Assembly: GCF_020567525.1 (NCBI RefSeq)
Contig: NZ_JAJCVI010000003.1
Coordinates: forward strand, 1 to 64,000
Direction of reading: 5' to 3'
Length of the DNA: 64,000 nucleotides
From: Halorubellus salinus
GTDB taxonomy: Archaea > Halobacteriota > Halobacteria > Halobacteriales > Natrialbaceae
Shown here: piece by piece, positions 43,319 to 51,014 of the stretch
Layout: each line of letters begins with the position of its first letter
Numbering within the stretch: position 1 is the stretch's first letter
The notes under the pieces: generated by a model
Databases searched by the model: none
What the model was told of the DNA's origin: nothing
Seen by the model: only the letters and a program-made list of their open reading frames with translations
Translations under genes and position numbers: made by a program

Positions 43319-43360
43319 TTCATAATAAAACCTTGGTGGGTGCAGGAGACCTATTATGAA
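43319..43360. promoter_or_regulatory. Inverted repeat around the binding-protein promoter
   Basis: TTCATAATA (43319-43327) and its exact reverse complement TATTATGAA (43352-43360) are separated by 24 bp. The first arm overlaps the TATA element of the minus-strand importer operon, so the pair could be an operator. Confidence 0.5.
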
Positions 43361-43480
43361 ATAATGGGATTTTCGAACCGATCGACACTGAGGAACTCTC
43401 GACCGCGCCCTCGTTCGAGCGACCGCCCGCAAGGGACTGTGTTGACGGCGTAACGTCTCCGCACGGTGCGACGTAGTCGC

Positions 43481-43541
43481 TACCGTCGCGTCGATGCGAC
43501 ACGGCCGGCGGTACCGTCGGTTCGATGGGACACGGCCGGCG
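43481..43541. repeat. Two-copy 31-bp-period direct repeat
   Basis: TACCGTCG, TCGATG, GACACGGCCGGCG blocks recur at 43481-43510 and 43512-43541 with 27 of 30 bases identical by eye. The repeat ends 17 bp before the TATA box of the dehydrogenase gene at 43590, a typical place for an archaeal activator. Confidence 0.7.
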
Positions 43542-43557
43542 TCGATGTCCCGGGAAA

Positions 43558-43566
43558 GATTAATTA
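43558..43566 (+). promoter_or_regulatory. TATA box of the dehydrogenase gene, flanked by inverted repeat
   Basis: GATTAATTA centred 28 bp before ATG 43590. It is bracketed by CCCGG (43549-43553) and CCGGG (43567-43571), which could bind a repressor over the core promoter. Confidence 0.6.
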
Positions 43567-43589
43567 CCGGGCATGCGGTCGTCAGTGAC

Positions 43590-44642
43590 ATGCGAACTGC
43601 GGCAGTCCTCACCGAGTACGACGCACCGCTGTCCGTCACGGAGGTCGAATCCGTGACGCCGGGTGCGAACGGAATCGTCGTCGAAACAGATGCCTGCGGG
43701 ATCTGTCGGAGCGACTGGCACGCCTGGAAGGGCCACTGGCCGTCGGTCCCCACGGACGAGCACATCCTCGGGCACGAACCCGCGGGCACGGTGACCGCCG
43801 TCGGCGACGACGTGGAAAACTTCGCGGTCGGCGACGACGTCGGGATCCCGTTCAACGTCGCGTGCGGGCATTGCTCCTCCTGCTGGTCCGGCGACTCGCA
43901 CCTCTGCTCGGACGGCCTGAGCCTGGGGTTCACCGGCGACCTCCCGGGTGCGTTCGCCTCCGAGTTCGCCATCCCGAACGCCGACTTCAACGCCGTACAC
44001 CTCCCAGACGGCATGACCCCCGTCGAGATGGCTGGCCTCGGCTGTCGGTTCGCGACCGCGTTCCACGGCCTCGCGCATAAGGCGGACGTGCACGCCGGCG
44101 ACTGGCTCGCCGTGCACGGCTGTGGCGGCATCGGGCTCTCCGCGGTGAACGTCGGCGCGGCCCTCGGCGCGAACGTCGTCGCCGTCGACCTGAACGAGGA
44201 CGCCCTCGCCCTCGCCGAACAGGTCGGTGCGACCGCGACCGTCGTGGCTGGCGAGACCGACGTCCCGAAGGCGGTACAGGACGTCACGAACGGTGGGGCG
44301 GACGTCTCCGTCGACGCACTCGGGATCGCCGAGACGTGCCGGAACTCCATCGACTCGCTCGCCCCACAGGGCCAACACCTCCAGGTCGGGATGACGACCG
44401 ACGACGAAGCCGGCGAGATATCGCTCCCGGTGGACGCGATGGTCGGCTCGGAACTCGAGTTCGTCGGCGTCAAAGGCATGCCGCCGAGTCGCTACCCGGA
44501 ACTCTTCAACATGATAGCTGGCGACAAACTCACGCCCGCGGACCTCGTCACGAACGAGGTCACCCTCGGCGACGTCTCGGATCGGCTCGCGTCGATGGAC
44601 GACTACGGGACGCTCGGGATGGAAGTCGTCACCGAGTTCTGA
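43590..44642 (+). CDS. Zinc-dependent alcohol dehydrogenase (MDR family)
   Basis: 350 residues from ATG 43590 (MRTAAVLTEYDAP). Catalytic zinc site in CGICRSDWHAWKG (Cys 38 region) and ILGHEPAGTV; structural-zinc cysteines in VACGHCSSCWSGDSHLC; cofactor motif VHGCGGIGLSAV near 175. It is shorter than and only distantly related to the island's other dehydrogenase, with differences around the substrate pocket, so the two probably act on different intermediates (for example the sugar and the product alcohol or aldehyde). Convergent with dehydratase copy 2. Confidence 0.92.
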   Translation: MRTAAVLTEYDAPLSVTEVESVTPGANGIVVETDACGICRSDWHAWKGHWPSVPTDEHILGHEPAGTVTAVGDDVENFAVGDDVGIPFNVACGHCSSCWSGDSHLCSDGLSLGFTGDLPGAFASEFAIPNADFNAVHLPDGMTPVEMAGLGCRFATAFHGLAHKADVHAGDWLAVHGCGGIGLSAVNVGAALGANVVAVDLNEDALALAEQVGATATVVAGETDVPKAVQDVTNGGADVSVDALGIAETCRNSIDSLAPQGQHLQVGMTTDDEAGEISLPVDAMVGSELEFVGVKGMPPSRYPELFNMIAGDKLTPADLVTNEVTLGDVSDRLASMDDYGTLGMEVVTEF

Positions 44643-44645
44643 GCC

Positions 44646-45770
44646 TCAAGCGGTCGATTCGGACAGTTCCTCGACCAGGTCCCAGTCGAGGTCGATACCG
44701 AGACCGGGGCCCGTCGGCGGGACGATGGCGCCGTCTTCAGCGGTGAGTTGCTCTTCGAGAAGGAAGTCTCGCGTGTCGAGCGACCAGCCCGGCGGCTCGA
44801 TCGGGTACTCGCACCAGCTGGGGTTCGTGCACGCGAGGAGCTGGACGTTCGCGGCGAACCCGATACCGTCGTTCCACGTGTGCGGCGCGAACTGGAGACC
44901 GTGCATGTCCGCGAGCCCCGCGATGAGTTTCGTCTTCGAGATACCTGCGCTGAGCATGACGTCGGGCTGGAGGACGTCGAGCGCATCGTGCTCGACGAAC
45001 TCGCGGAACTGATGGACGCCGTTGTTGAACTCCCCGCCCGCGATGGGGATGTCCGTCTTCTCGCGGAGGCGAGCGAGCGCGTCGTAGTTCCGTTGATTGA
45101 ACGGTTCCTCGAGCCACCCGATGCTCCCGATCTCCTCGAGTTCGCGCGCGACCGACAGCGCGTCGTCGAACGTCCACGTCCCGCCACCGGGATGCGCGAA
45201 ACTCCATCCCATGTTGAGGTCGACCATGATCTTGAGGTCGGGGTACGCCTCGCGGACGGCGCGAGCGACTTCGAGGTCGTCGTCCATGTCGTCGGAGTGG
45301 AACCGGAGCTTGATCGCCTCGAACCCCTCGTCGACGCGATCGGCGACCCAGTCCAGGCGCTCGTCGACGGGCCGCAGTTCGCCGCTGGAGGCGTACGCCG
45401 GGATCGGTTCGCTGTCCCCACCGAGGAGTTCGTAGATCGGTTTCCCGACCTCCTTCCCCTTGATGTCCCAGAACGCGATCTCGAAGTGCCACGGTCGCGG
45501 TCCGTACGAGTTCAGCGACGCGAGGTCGTCGAGTCGCTGCTCGATGTGTCTCGGGTCTTCCCCGACCAGGTACTCCCTGGCGAGGTCGAGCGAATCGACG
45601 CGAGACGCGTCGCCCGTGACGGACGTGATCCCGCTGATGCCCGCGTCGGTCTCGACCTCGTAGAGCTGTACCTTGTGGACGTGCTGCTCGAATCCCGGAT
45701 ACCAGGAGGGCTCGAACGGCGCGTCCATCTCGTAGTCGATGTGGTATGAGTTGATCCCAGTTATCTCCAT
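44646..45770 (-). CDS. Enolase-superfamily sugar acid dehydratase (mandelate racemase/MLE family), copy 2
   Basis: 374 residues from ATG 45770 (MEITGINSYH), matching the start of copy 1; ATG 45791 is also in frame. Metal ligands are Asp 184 (IMVDLNMGW), Glu 221 (WLEEPF) and Glu 247 (AGGEFNN), with K-x-R at 154-156 (IKLRFH) and His 297 in APHTWNDG, all at the same positions as copy 1. More than half of residues are identical by eye. The local difference FAHPGGGTW against VPMVDVEPW near 191-199 is likely in the substrate-facing part. Two dehydratases may serve two aldonates or epimers. Confidence 0.88.
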   Translation of the reverse strand: MEITGINSYHIDYEMDAPFEPSWYPGFEQHVHKVQLYEVETDAGISGITSVTGDASRVDSLDLAREYLVGEDPRHIEQRLDDLASLNSYGPRPWHFEIAFWDIKGKEVGKPIYELLGGDSEPIPAYASSGELRPVDERLDWVADRVDEGFEAIKLRFHSDDMDDDLEVARAVREAYPDLKIMVDLNMGWSFAHPGGGTWTFDDALSVARELEEIGSIGWLEEPFNQRNYDALARLREKTDIPIAGGEFNNGVHQFREFVEHDALDVLQPDVMLSAGISKTKLIAGLADMHGLQFAPHTWNDGIGFAANVQLLACTNPSWCEYPIEPPGWSLDTRDFLLEEQLTAEDGAIVPPTGPGLGIDLDWDLVEELSESTA

Positions 45771-45883
45771 GCTATCTGTCGGTTGCTCCAACGAACCAAC
45801 TCTCGATGCGCCCGCACTTCAGTCTTTTCAGGGGAGGAGAAGCGAAGTCGGTGCGTCGTCGCTCGAATCCGGGACCGGCGACG

Positions 45884-47323
45884 TTAGCTGTAGTCGTGGT
45901 AGACGGTCTTGATCTGCGTGTACTTCAGGACGCCGTACTTGCCGTCGTCGCCGCCCATGCCGGAGTCGTTCCACCCGATGTGGTGACCCTGCCACGCTTC
46001 GCCGAGCGTTCGGTTCACGTACGTCTCGCCGTAGTCCAGGTCGTCGACAGTCTGCATCGCGGTCTTGTAGTCCTCGGTGAAGACGTACGAGGAGAGCCCG
46101 TATCGCGACCGGTTCGCGTACTCGACGGCCTGGTCGACGGATTCGACGGTTACGATCGGCGTCACCGGCCCGAACACCTCCTGTTCGACGACGTCCATCG
46201 ACGGGTCGACGTCCCCGAGTACGGTCGGCGCGTACCAGTATCCGGCCTCGAAGTCCTCGCCCGTCGGTGGCTCGCCGCCAGCGAGCAGCGTCGCACCGGC
46301 GTCGACGGCGGACTCGACCGACGAGTGCGTCCACTCGCGTTCGCCTGCCGACACCTGCGGTCCCATGTCCGGGTCGCTCTCCGGGGAGCCGAGTTCCAGC
46401 GCTTCCGTCGCGGCGACGTACTTCTCGGTGAACTCCTCGGCGACGGCCTCGTGGACGAAGACGCGTTCGGCGCACGTACACACCTGCCCGGCGTTGGTGA
46501 TGCGAGCAGTGAGGATGTCCTCGACGGCGGCGTCGACGTCGGCGTCGGCCGCGACGATCGCGGGCGCCTTCCCGCCGAGTTCGAGCGAGACCGGCGTGAG
46601 GTTCTGCGCCGCGGCTTCCATGATCTCCTTGCCCACGCGCGTGGAGCCGGTCATCGTCACCATGTCCGTCTCGGGTGCCGTCACGAGCGCGTCACCGACC
46701 GTGCTGTCTCCGATGACCAGGTTCAGGAGGCCGTCGGGGAGGTCGAGTTCCTCGTCGAGCGCCTCGAACAGCTTGATCGTCGACAGTGGTGTCGTCGAAC
46801 TGGGTTTCACGACGACGGCGTTCCCGGCGATGAGCGCGGGAAGGATCTTCCGCATCAGGACCGCTATCGGGTAGTTCCACGGGATGATGGCGGCGACGAC
46901 GCCCATCGGATGGCGTTGTAACTGTATCTGTTCGTCGCGGCTGTCGCTCGGAACGATGTCGCCCTCGATGCGACGCCCCCACCCGGCCGCGTAGTCGGCG
47001 AGCGTCAACGTCCCCTCGACCTCGCCGTGGGCCGCGGACCGCGGCTTCCCTTGCTCGGCCATCAGGACGTCACCGATGTCCTCGACGTGGTCCTCGACGA
47101 CCGCACCGATGTCGCGGATGACTTCCGCACGCTCGATACCCGGCATGGCGCCCCACTCCTCCTGGGCGTCCTGCGCGGCGGAGAGCGCTTCCGCGACGAG
47201 CGCTTCGTCGGCGCTCGGGACGGTCGCGATCGTCTCCTCCGTCGCTGGATTCTGTACGTCCACCGCTGGCGTGCCTGTTCGCCACGACCCGTCGATGTAG
47301 TGACCGCTCTCGGATACCTCCAC
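45884..47323 (-). CDS. Aldehyde dehydrogenase (lactaldehyde/glycolaldehyde dehydrogenase-like)
   Basis: 479 residues from GTG 47323, selected by the TATA-like AGTATAATACT centred about 30 bp upstream. IIPWNYPIAVLMRKILPALI near 147, Glu in LELGGKAPA (about 248) and Cys in NAGQVCTCAER (about 282) are present; the VCTCAERVFV variant, with a second Cys, is typical of AldA-type lactaldehyde dehydrogenases. In deoxy-sugar or C4/C5 sugar-acid pathways this step oxidises lactaldehyde or glycolaldehyde. The gene sits between dehydratase copy 2 and the COG4091 oxidoreductase. Confidence 0.9.
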   Translation of the reverse strand: MEVSESGHYIDGSWRTGTPAVDVQNPATEETIATVPSADEALVAEALSAAQDAQEEWGAMPGIERAEVIRDIGAVVEDHVEDIGDVLMAEQGKPRSAAHGEVEGTLTLADYAAGWGRRIEGDIVPSDSRDEQIQLQRHPMGVVAAIIPWNYPIAVLMRKILPALIAGNAVVVKPSSTTPLSTIKLFEALDEELDLPDGLLNLVIGDSTVGDALVTAPETDMVTMTGSTRVGKEIMEAAAQNLTPVSLELGGKAPAIVAADADVDAAVEDILTARITNAGQVCTCAERVFVHEAVAEEFTEKYVAATEALELGSPESDPDMGPQVSAGEREWTHSSVESAVDAGATLLAGGEPPTGEDFEAGYWYAPTVLGDVDPSMDVVEQEVFGPVTPIVTVESVDQAVEYANRSRYGLSSYVFTEDYKTAMQTVDDLDYGETYVNRTLGEAWQGHHIGWNDSGMGGDDGKYGVLKYTQIKTVYHDYS

Positions 47324-47347
47324 GATACCTCCACTTCTGCGAGGGCG

Positions 47348-47358
47348 AGTATAATACT
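47348..47358 (-). promoter_or_regulatory. Palindromic TATA element of the aldehyde dehydrogenase gene
   Basis: AGTATAATACT is a perfect 11-bp palindrome centred 30 bp before the GTG at 47323; it is the probable core promoter and possibly an operator. Confidence 0.55.
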
Positions 47359-47564
47359 TCGGGGCCACGCCAATGATGCCGACGACGCTCGTACTTCGAC
47401 GCGACGCTAATCGTGCCGACGACGCTCTGACGTCGACTGTCCCACCCGAGCAGCGAGACGACCGTTCGCCCAACCACGTCCAGCGAATATGTGAGTGTTT
47501 GGCACTCAAAGGAGGACGCGAACATGGCCCGACGTTTATAACCGAACCGACTGCCTGCTGTCGA

Positions 47565-48872
47565 TCAGAGAAGCGAGTCCTGCAGCTGGCGGAGGTGGTA
47601 GAGCGGCGAGTCGGTGTCGAGACTGACGTCCGCCGCAGAGATGGGCTGGTCCGTGCTCACCGGTCGTTCGACGGTCGCGCCAGAGAGCAGTTCGAACGGA
47701 ACGAGGTCCGCTTCGGACGCGACGTCGGCGTTCTGGAGGCGTCCGTATATCGTATCACCGCCACCGCCGACGATCGTCTCGCCCGGTTCCAGGTCACGTT
47801 TCGCCGCGGCGACGACCTCGGTCGTCTGCTCGGTCACGACGCCCGTCGGCTCGTCGTGGAGGCCGGCGAGCGCGACGCTGACCATCGTCTCCTGGGGGAG
47901 ATGATACGGGCGGTGGAAGAGCTGATAGCGTCCGTTCGACGTCGTCTTGATGTTGTACCGCTGGCTCAGGTACGCCTGCGTCGACTCGTTCGTCGCCTCC
48001 GTCACGACGAACGCACTCGGGTTCTGGTCGGTCGGCGTGACCGAGTCGATGACGCCCTTCCGGTCGAGTACGCCACCGTCCTCGACTGGTCGGAGCGTCT
48101 CGAGCATCCCACCTTTGTCCGTCTCCGGCATGTGGATGCCGTCGTCGTCGGTCGGCAGTCCGAGAGCGTTCGCGGCCGCACAGAGTTCGACCGCCACCTT
48201 CGTTCCGTCGAGGAACGTGTTGTACATCCGTGCGTCCGGTTCGCTGTTCTCGATGAACGACTCTGGGAGGTCGTACCGCTGGAGGGAGTCCTCGTGGGTC
48301 GCGTGGGGCTTGAACGTCAGCTCCGTGCCCTGTCCCGCGGCCACGATGTCGAGACCCTGGGTTCGCGCCCAGTCGACCATCTCGACGACCTGTGCCGGTT
48401 CGTCGCCGTACGCCATCGAGTAGGTTACGCCGCGGTACTCGGCGAAGCGGGCCAGCAGCGGTCCGATGGTCACGTCCACCTCGACGCTGACCATGACGAC
48501 GTCGTTCCCCGCGTCGATCGCTTCCAACGCGTGGACCGCCGCCGCCTGGGCATCCCCGGTCGTCTCGATGACGACGTCGACTGGCGCACCGGCCGCCAGT
48601 CCACCGTCACTCGTTGCGACGCGCTGGTCCGTCGCAAGCGCGCTCGCGATGCCATCCGCGCTCTCCTCGATCGCCACCTCTTCGTCCGGAACGCCGGCTT
48701 TCCGGAACGCGTCTTCGGCTTTTCGTCGTTCGATGTCGGCGAGTATCGAGAGCTCGACGCCTGGTGTCTCCTCGATCTGGTAGGCGAGGTGCGATCCGTA
48801 AACGCCGGGGCCGATCAGGGTGACCGAGAGCGGATCACCTACTCGCGCCTCTAAGTCAGACACTACGTTCAT
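47565..48872 (-). CDS. COG4091-type oxidoreductase with SAF domain (homoserine-dehydrogenase-like)
   Basis: 435 residues. The N-terminal Rossmann motif VTLIGPGVYGSHLAYQIE (about 17-34) and DVVIETTGDAQAA bind NAD(P). The middle resembles homoserine dehydrogenase only distantly (YSMAYGDEPAQVVEMVDWA, AAGQGTELTFKPHATHED), and the C-terminus (EPGETIVGGGGDTIYG, then VPFELLSGATV) is a SAF domain. Such proteins are usually labelled predicted homoserine dehydrogenase but occur in sugar and polyol catabolic operons, where they probably oxidise or isomerise a sugar acid. Expressed from its own leaderless promoter, divergent from the IclR regulator. Confidence 0.8.
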   Translation of the reverse strand: MNVVSDLEARVGDPLSVTLIGPGVYGSHLAYQIEETPGVELSILADIERRKAEDAFRKAGVPDEEVAIEESADGIASALATDQRVATSDGGLAAGAPVDVVIETTGDAQAAAVHALEAIDAGNDVVMVSVEVDVTIGPLLARFAEYRGVTYSMAYGDEPAQVVEMVDWARTQGLDIVAAGQGTELTFKPHATHEDSLQRYDLPESFIENSEPDARMYNTFLDGTKVAVELCAAANALGLPTDDDGIHMPETDKGGMLETLRPVEDGGVLDRKGVIDSVTPTDQNPSAFVVTEATNESTQAYLSQRYNIKTTSNGRYQLFHRPYHLPQETMVSVALAGLHDEPTGVVTEQTTEVVAAAKRDLEPGETIVGGGGDTIYGRLQNADVASEADLVPFELLSGATVERPVSTDQPISAADVSLDTDSPLYHLRQLQDSLL

Positions 48873-48896
48873 CCGTGGTTGGTACTGACCGACACG

Positions 48897-48905
48897 CTAA
48901 TTAAG
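48897..48905 (-). promoter_or_regulatory. TATA box of the COG4091 oxidoreductase gene
   Basis: CTAATTAAG (plus strand) centred 29 bp from ATG 48872. The flanks ACAC (48892-48895) and GTGT (48905-48908) are complementary, so the element is roughly symmetric. Confidence 0.6.
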
Positions 48906-48917
48906 TGTTTTGTAAGT

Positions 48918-48934
48918 CCCGTTAGATGAACGGG
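48918..48934. promoter_or_regulatory. Inverted repeat, candidate operator
   Basis: CCCGTT (48918-48923) and AACGGG (48929-48934) flank a 5-bp spacer, lying 13-30 bp upstream of the TATA box of the oxidoreductase gene, where an activator such as the neighbouring IclR protein could bind. Confidence 0.5.
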
Positions 48935-49358
48935 TGGCTTCCAGTGACCGTCGACAGTTCGACCGCGAGCCACCGTCTTTCGGCCGTTGCCGGGTCGGTC
49001 GAGACGACCGTACGGAAGAACGTAGTGCACGTAATCTGGTAGTTCTCCATCGGAGAATCCGAGGTTCGGTCGACGCGGACCACCGCTCATCTCGAGAAAG
49101 AGTGGACAGGGTCACTGGAGAGAGCTTCTATCACCCGGACGGGGGCTCTGGGCATCCCGAACGCGTTCGAGTAACGGAATCGACGGTATGAGCCGGGGCG
49201 CACGAGGTAGGGCTGTATGCGGAAACGGACTCGCACCGGACGTGTGCGGAGCATCCTCGTCGAGCGAGCGCCGTTTCTCCATGGAAGAACGAGACATTCG
49301 CGGTGGAGGCATCCGCTTTCGAGCGACGAGGTCCCCTCGTTCTCTCGGGGACGGCCGT

Positions 49359-49386
49359 GGGGCGATATGCTAATTATGCACGCCCC
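49359..49386 (+). promoter_or_regulatory. IclR gene promoter within inverted repeat
   Basis: TATA element GCTAATTATG (49369-49378) is centred about 27 bp before ATG 49400. GGGGCG (49359-49364) and CGCCCC (49381-49386) bracket it, suggesting autoregulation by occlusion of the core promoter. Confidence 0.6.
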
Positions 49387-49399
49387 GTATTGTTCGACC

Positions 49400-50191
49400 A
49401 TGTCAAATCACCCAGCGGACGACGGGCAAACCGGAATCAAGTCGGTCGATACGTCGCTGGACATCGTCGAGACCCTGACCACGGAGGGTCCGATGACCAT
49501 CACGGAACTCGCGGAGGTCCTGGATAGATCGCCGAGCAACGTGCTCGCCCACCTCCGGACGCTCGAGCGGCGCGGATTCGCTGTGAAGGAAAACGACCGC
49601 TATCGGCCGGGGCTCCGATACTACGAGGTGGGGAACAGCATCAAGGAGAACTATCCGCTGTACGTCCACGGGACCGACCCAGCGGACGAACTGGCGGCGG
49701 ACACGGGGGAGTACGTCTGGCTGATGGTCGTCGAACAAGGGCTCGGGTACTACCTATACAAGACCGGGGGGGAGGACGCCGTCGAAAGTGGCGCGTACAC
49801 CACGGGGAGTCGCTGGCGCCTCAACGCGACCGCGAGCGGAAAGGTCGTGCTGGCGCACATGGACGACGACGAACTGGACGAGGTACTGGACGCACACGGC
49901 CTTCATTCGATGACGCCGAATACTATCACGGACCGCGACGCGCTGGAGGCGGAACTGGAGACGATCCGCGAGCAGGGGTTCGCGCGAGACCGCGAGGAAG
50001 CGGCCGTGGGTATCCGCGGTGTCGCCGCTCCCGTCCGGGGACTGGATGGCGTCATCGGGACCGTCTCCCTCTCTGGACCGGCCAGTCGCATCGAGGGCGA
50101 GTACTTCCAGTCGAAGCTCCCGCAGCTCGTCACCGAGACTGCGGACATCATCCGCATCAAGCACAACGGCGCGAGGGCAGTCGATCGGTGA
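49400..50191 (+). CDS. IclR family transcription regulator
   Basis: 263 residues from ATG 49400 (MSNHPADDGQTG), selected by the TATA box 27 bp upstream. The N-terminal winged helix is clear: SLDIVETLTTEGPMTITELA, then EVLDRSPSNVLAHLRTLERRGF. The C-terminal IclR effector domain has LNATASGKVVLAHMDDDELD and REEAAVGIRGVAAPVRGLDG, then GTVSLSGPASRI. It binds DNA as a dimer and responds to a small acid or sugar ligand. Sitting at the end of the island and divergent from the COG4091 gene, it is the likely local regulator together with the HTH-10 protein at the other end. Confidence 0.93.
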   Translation: MSNHPADDGQTGIKSVDTSLDIVETLTTEGPMTITELAEVLDRSPSNVLAHLRTLERRGFAVKENDRYRPGLRYYEVGNSIKENYPLYVHGTDPADELAADTGEYVWLMVVEQGLGYYLYKTGGEDAVESGAYTTGSRWRLNATASGKVVLAHMDDDELDEVLDAHGLHSMTPNTITDRDALEAELETIREQGFARDREEAAVGIRGVAAPVRGLDGVIGTVSLSGPASRIEGEYFQSKLPQLVTETADIIRIKHNGARAVDR

Positions 50192-51014
50192 GTGGGCGAG
50201 CCGGTCGCGTTCGCTCACCCGGCCATCGGCAGTTGACGTCCCGAAGATGGATTCGGTCTCGTCGCGGAACGGATGGCGTCGGGACTGGCGTGATAGAACA
50301 CGAGACGGTACGGCCGGTGCTTCGTAGGGGTTGCCCGTTCTGCCGACTGGCAGCGAGGTCGCGAACCCGAGTCCGTGCGAGGCCGCGTCCGATCGATGGC
50401 TCGTCCCTGCGGTGGCGCATCCGTCCGATAGACGTCGAGGCGGAACGAGGGAGAGCGGTCGTAACAAGTCTATGGCTGTTATTCCATCTCTCGCGGTCGG
50501 GGTTCACTTTACGTGGTGACGGTCGACCAGTCCAAACTCAACTAACAGTGATAGGTTCGTTATTCTCGGTGAGGGGGGGGAGACCGGCGCCGAGAACCTA
50601 CCGGGTGGTGTTCACCAGCGGCCAGTCCTGCGGGAAGGATGTTTTATTGCCGCATCAAAATACATCGATTGTTCATTATTCACCGCGCATTCGGGCGTTT
50701 CTCCCGCGTTCGTGACAGCTCCAGTACCAGTCAACTTCCGTAAGATATCGCGTTGTGGTGTCACGATCGGGTCGCGTCGGGGCCAGAAAGCGGCCGGGCG
50801 CTCGTCACCTTTCGTCGTCACCCGAGGCGGTGACGAGGTGCAACGCCACTGGCTCGCAGGTGCTCGTCGCATAGTGAAGCTGCGCTCTGGCGAGAGGCTA
50901 CAGCACTGCCGACCGTCCGCGACGAAGTGAGTTGGAGGATGAACGAGCGGCGCCGCTATCGTACGAGACCAGGGTGCATCGGAGGAGGGAGAGAAGACGT
51001 CGCTTCCGCGAGAC
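50192..51014. other. Intergenic region between the two sugar modules
   Basis: About 820 bp without a recognised gene. It contains a run of eight G at 50573-50580 and an AT-rich patch with TTTTATTG and ATTGTTCATTATTC at 50642-50690 that looks like a promoter, yet no plausible gene follows it on either strand. Frames crossing the region are Arg-rich and interrupted. Confidence 0.4.

Larger units (their letters stand above)
48873..49399. other. Long divergent regulatory region between oxidoreductase and IclR genes
   Basis: About 525 bp without a credible gene. The left end holds the TATA element and a 17-bp inverted repeat for the oxidoreductase; the right end holds the IclR gene's TATA element within a 6-bp inverted repeat. 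The middle is GC-rich with nothing recognised. Confidence 0.5.

Noticed and set aside
50571..50580. Run of eight G as a possible frameshift site.
   Set aside because: No coding frame on either side can be rejoined across it.
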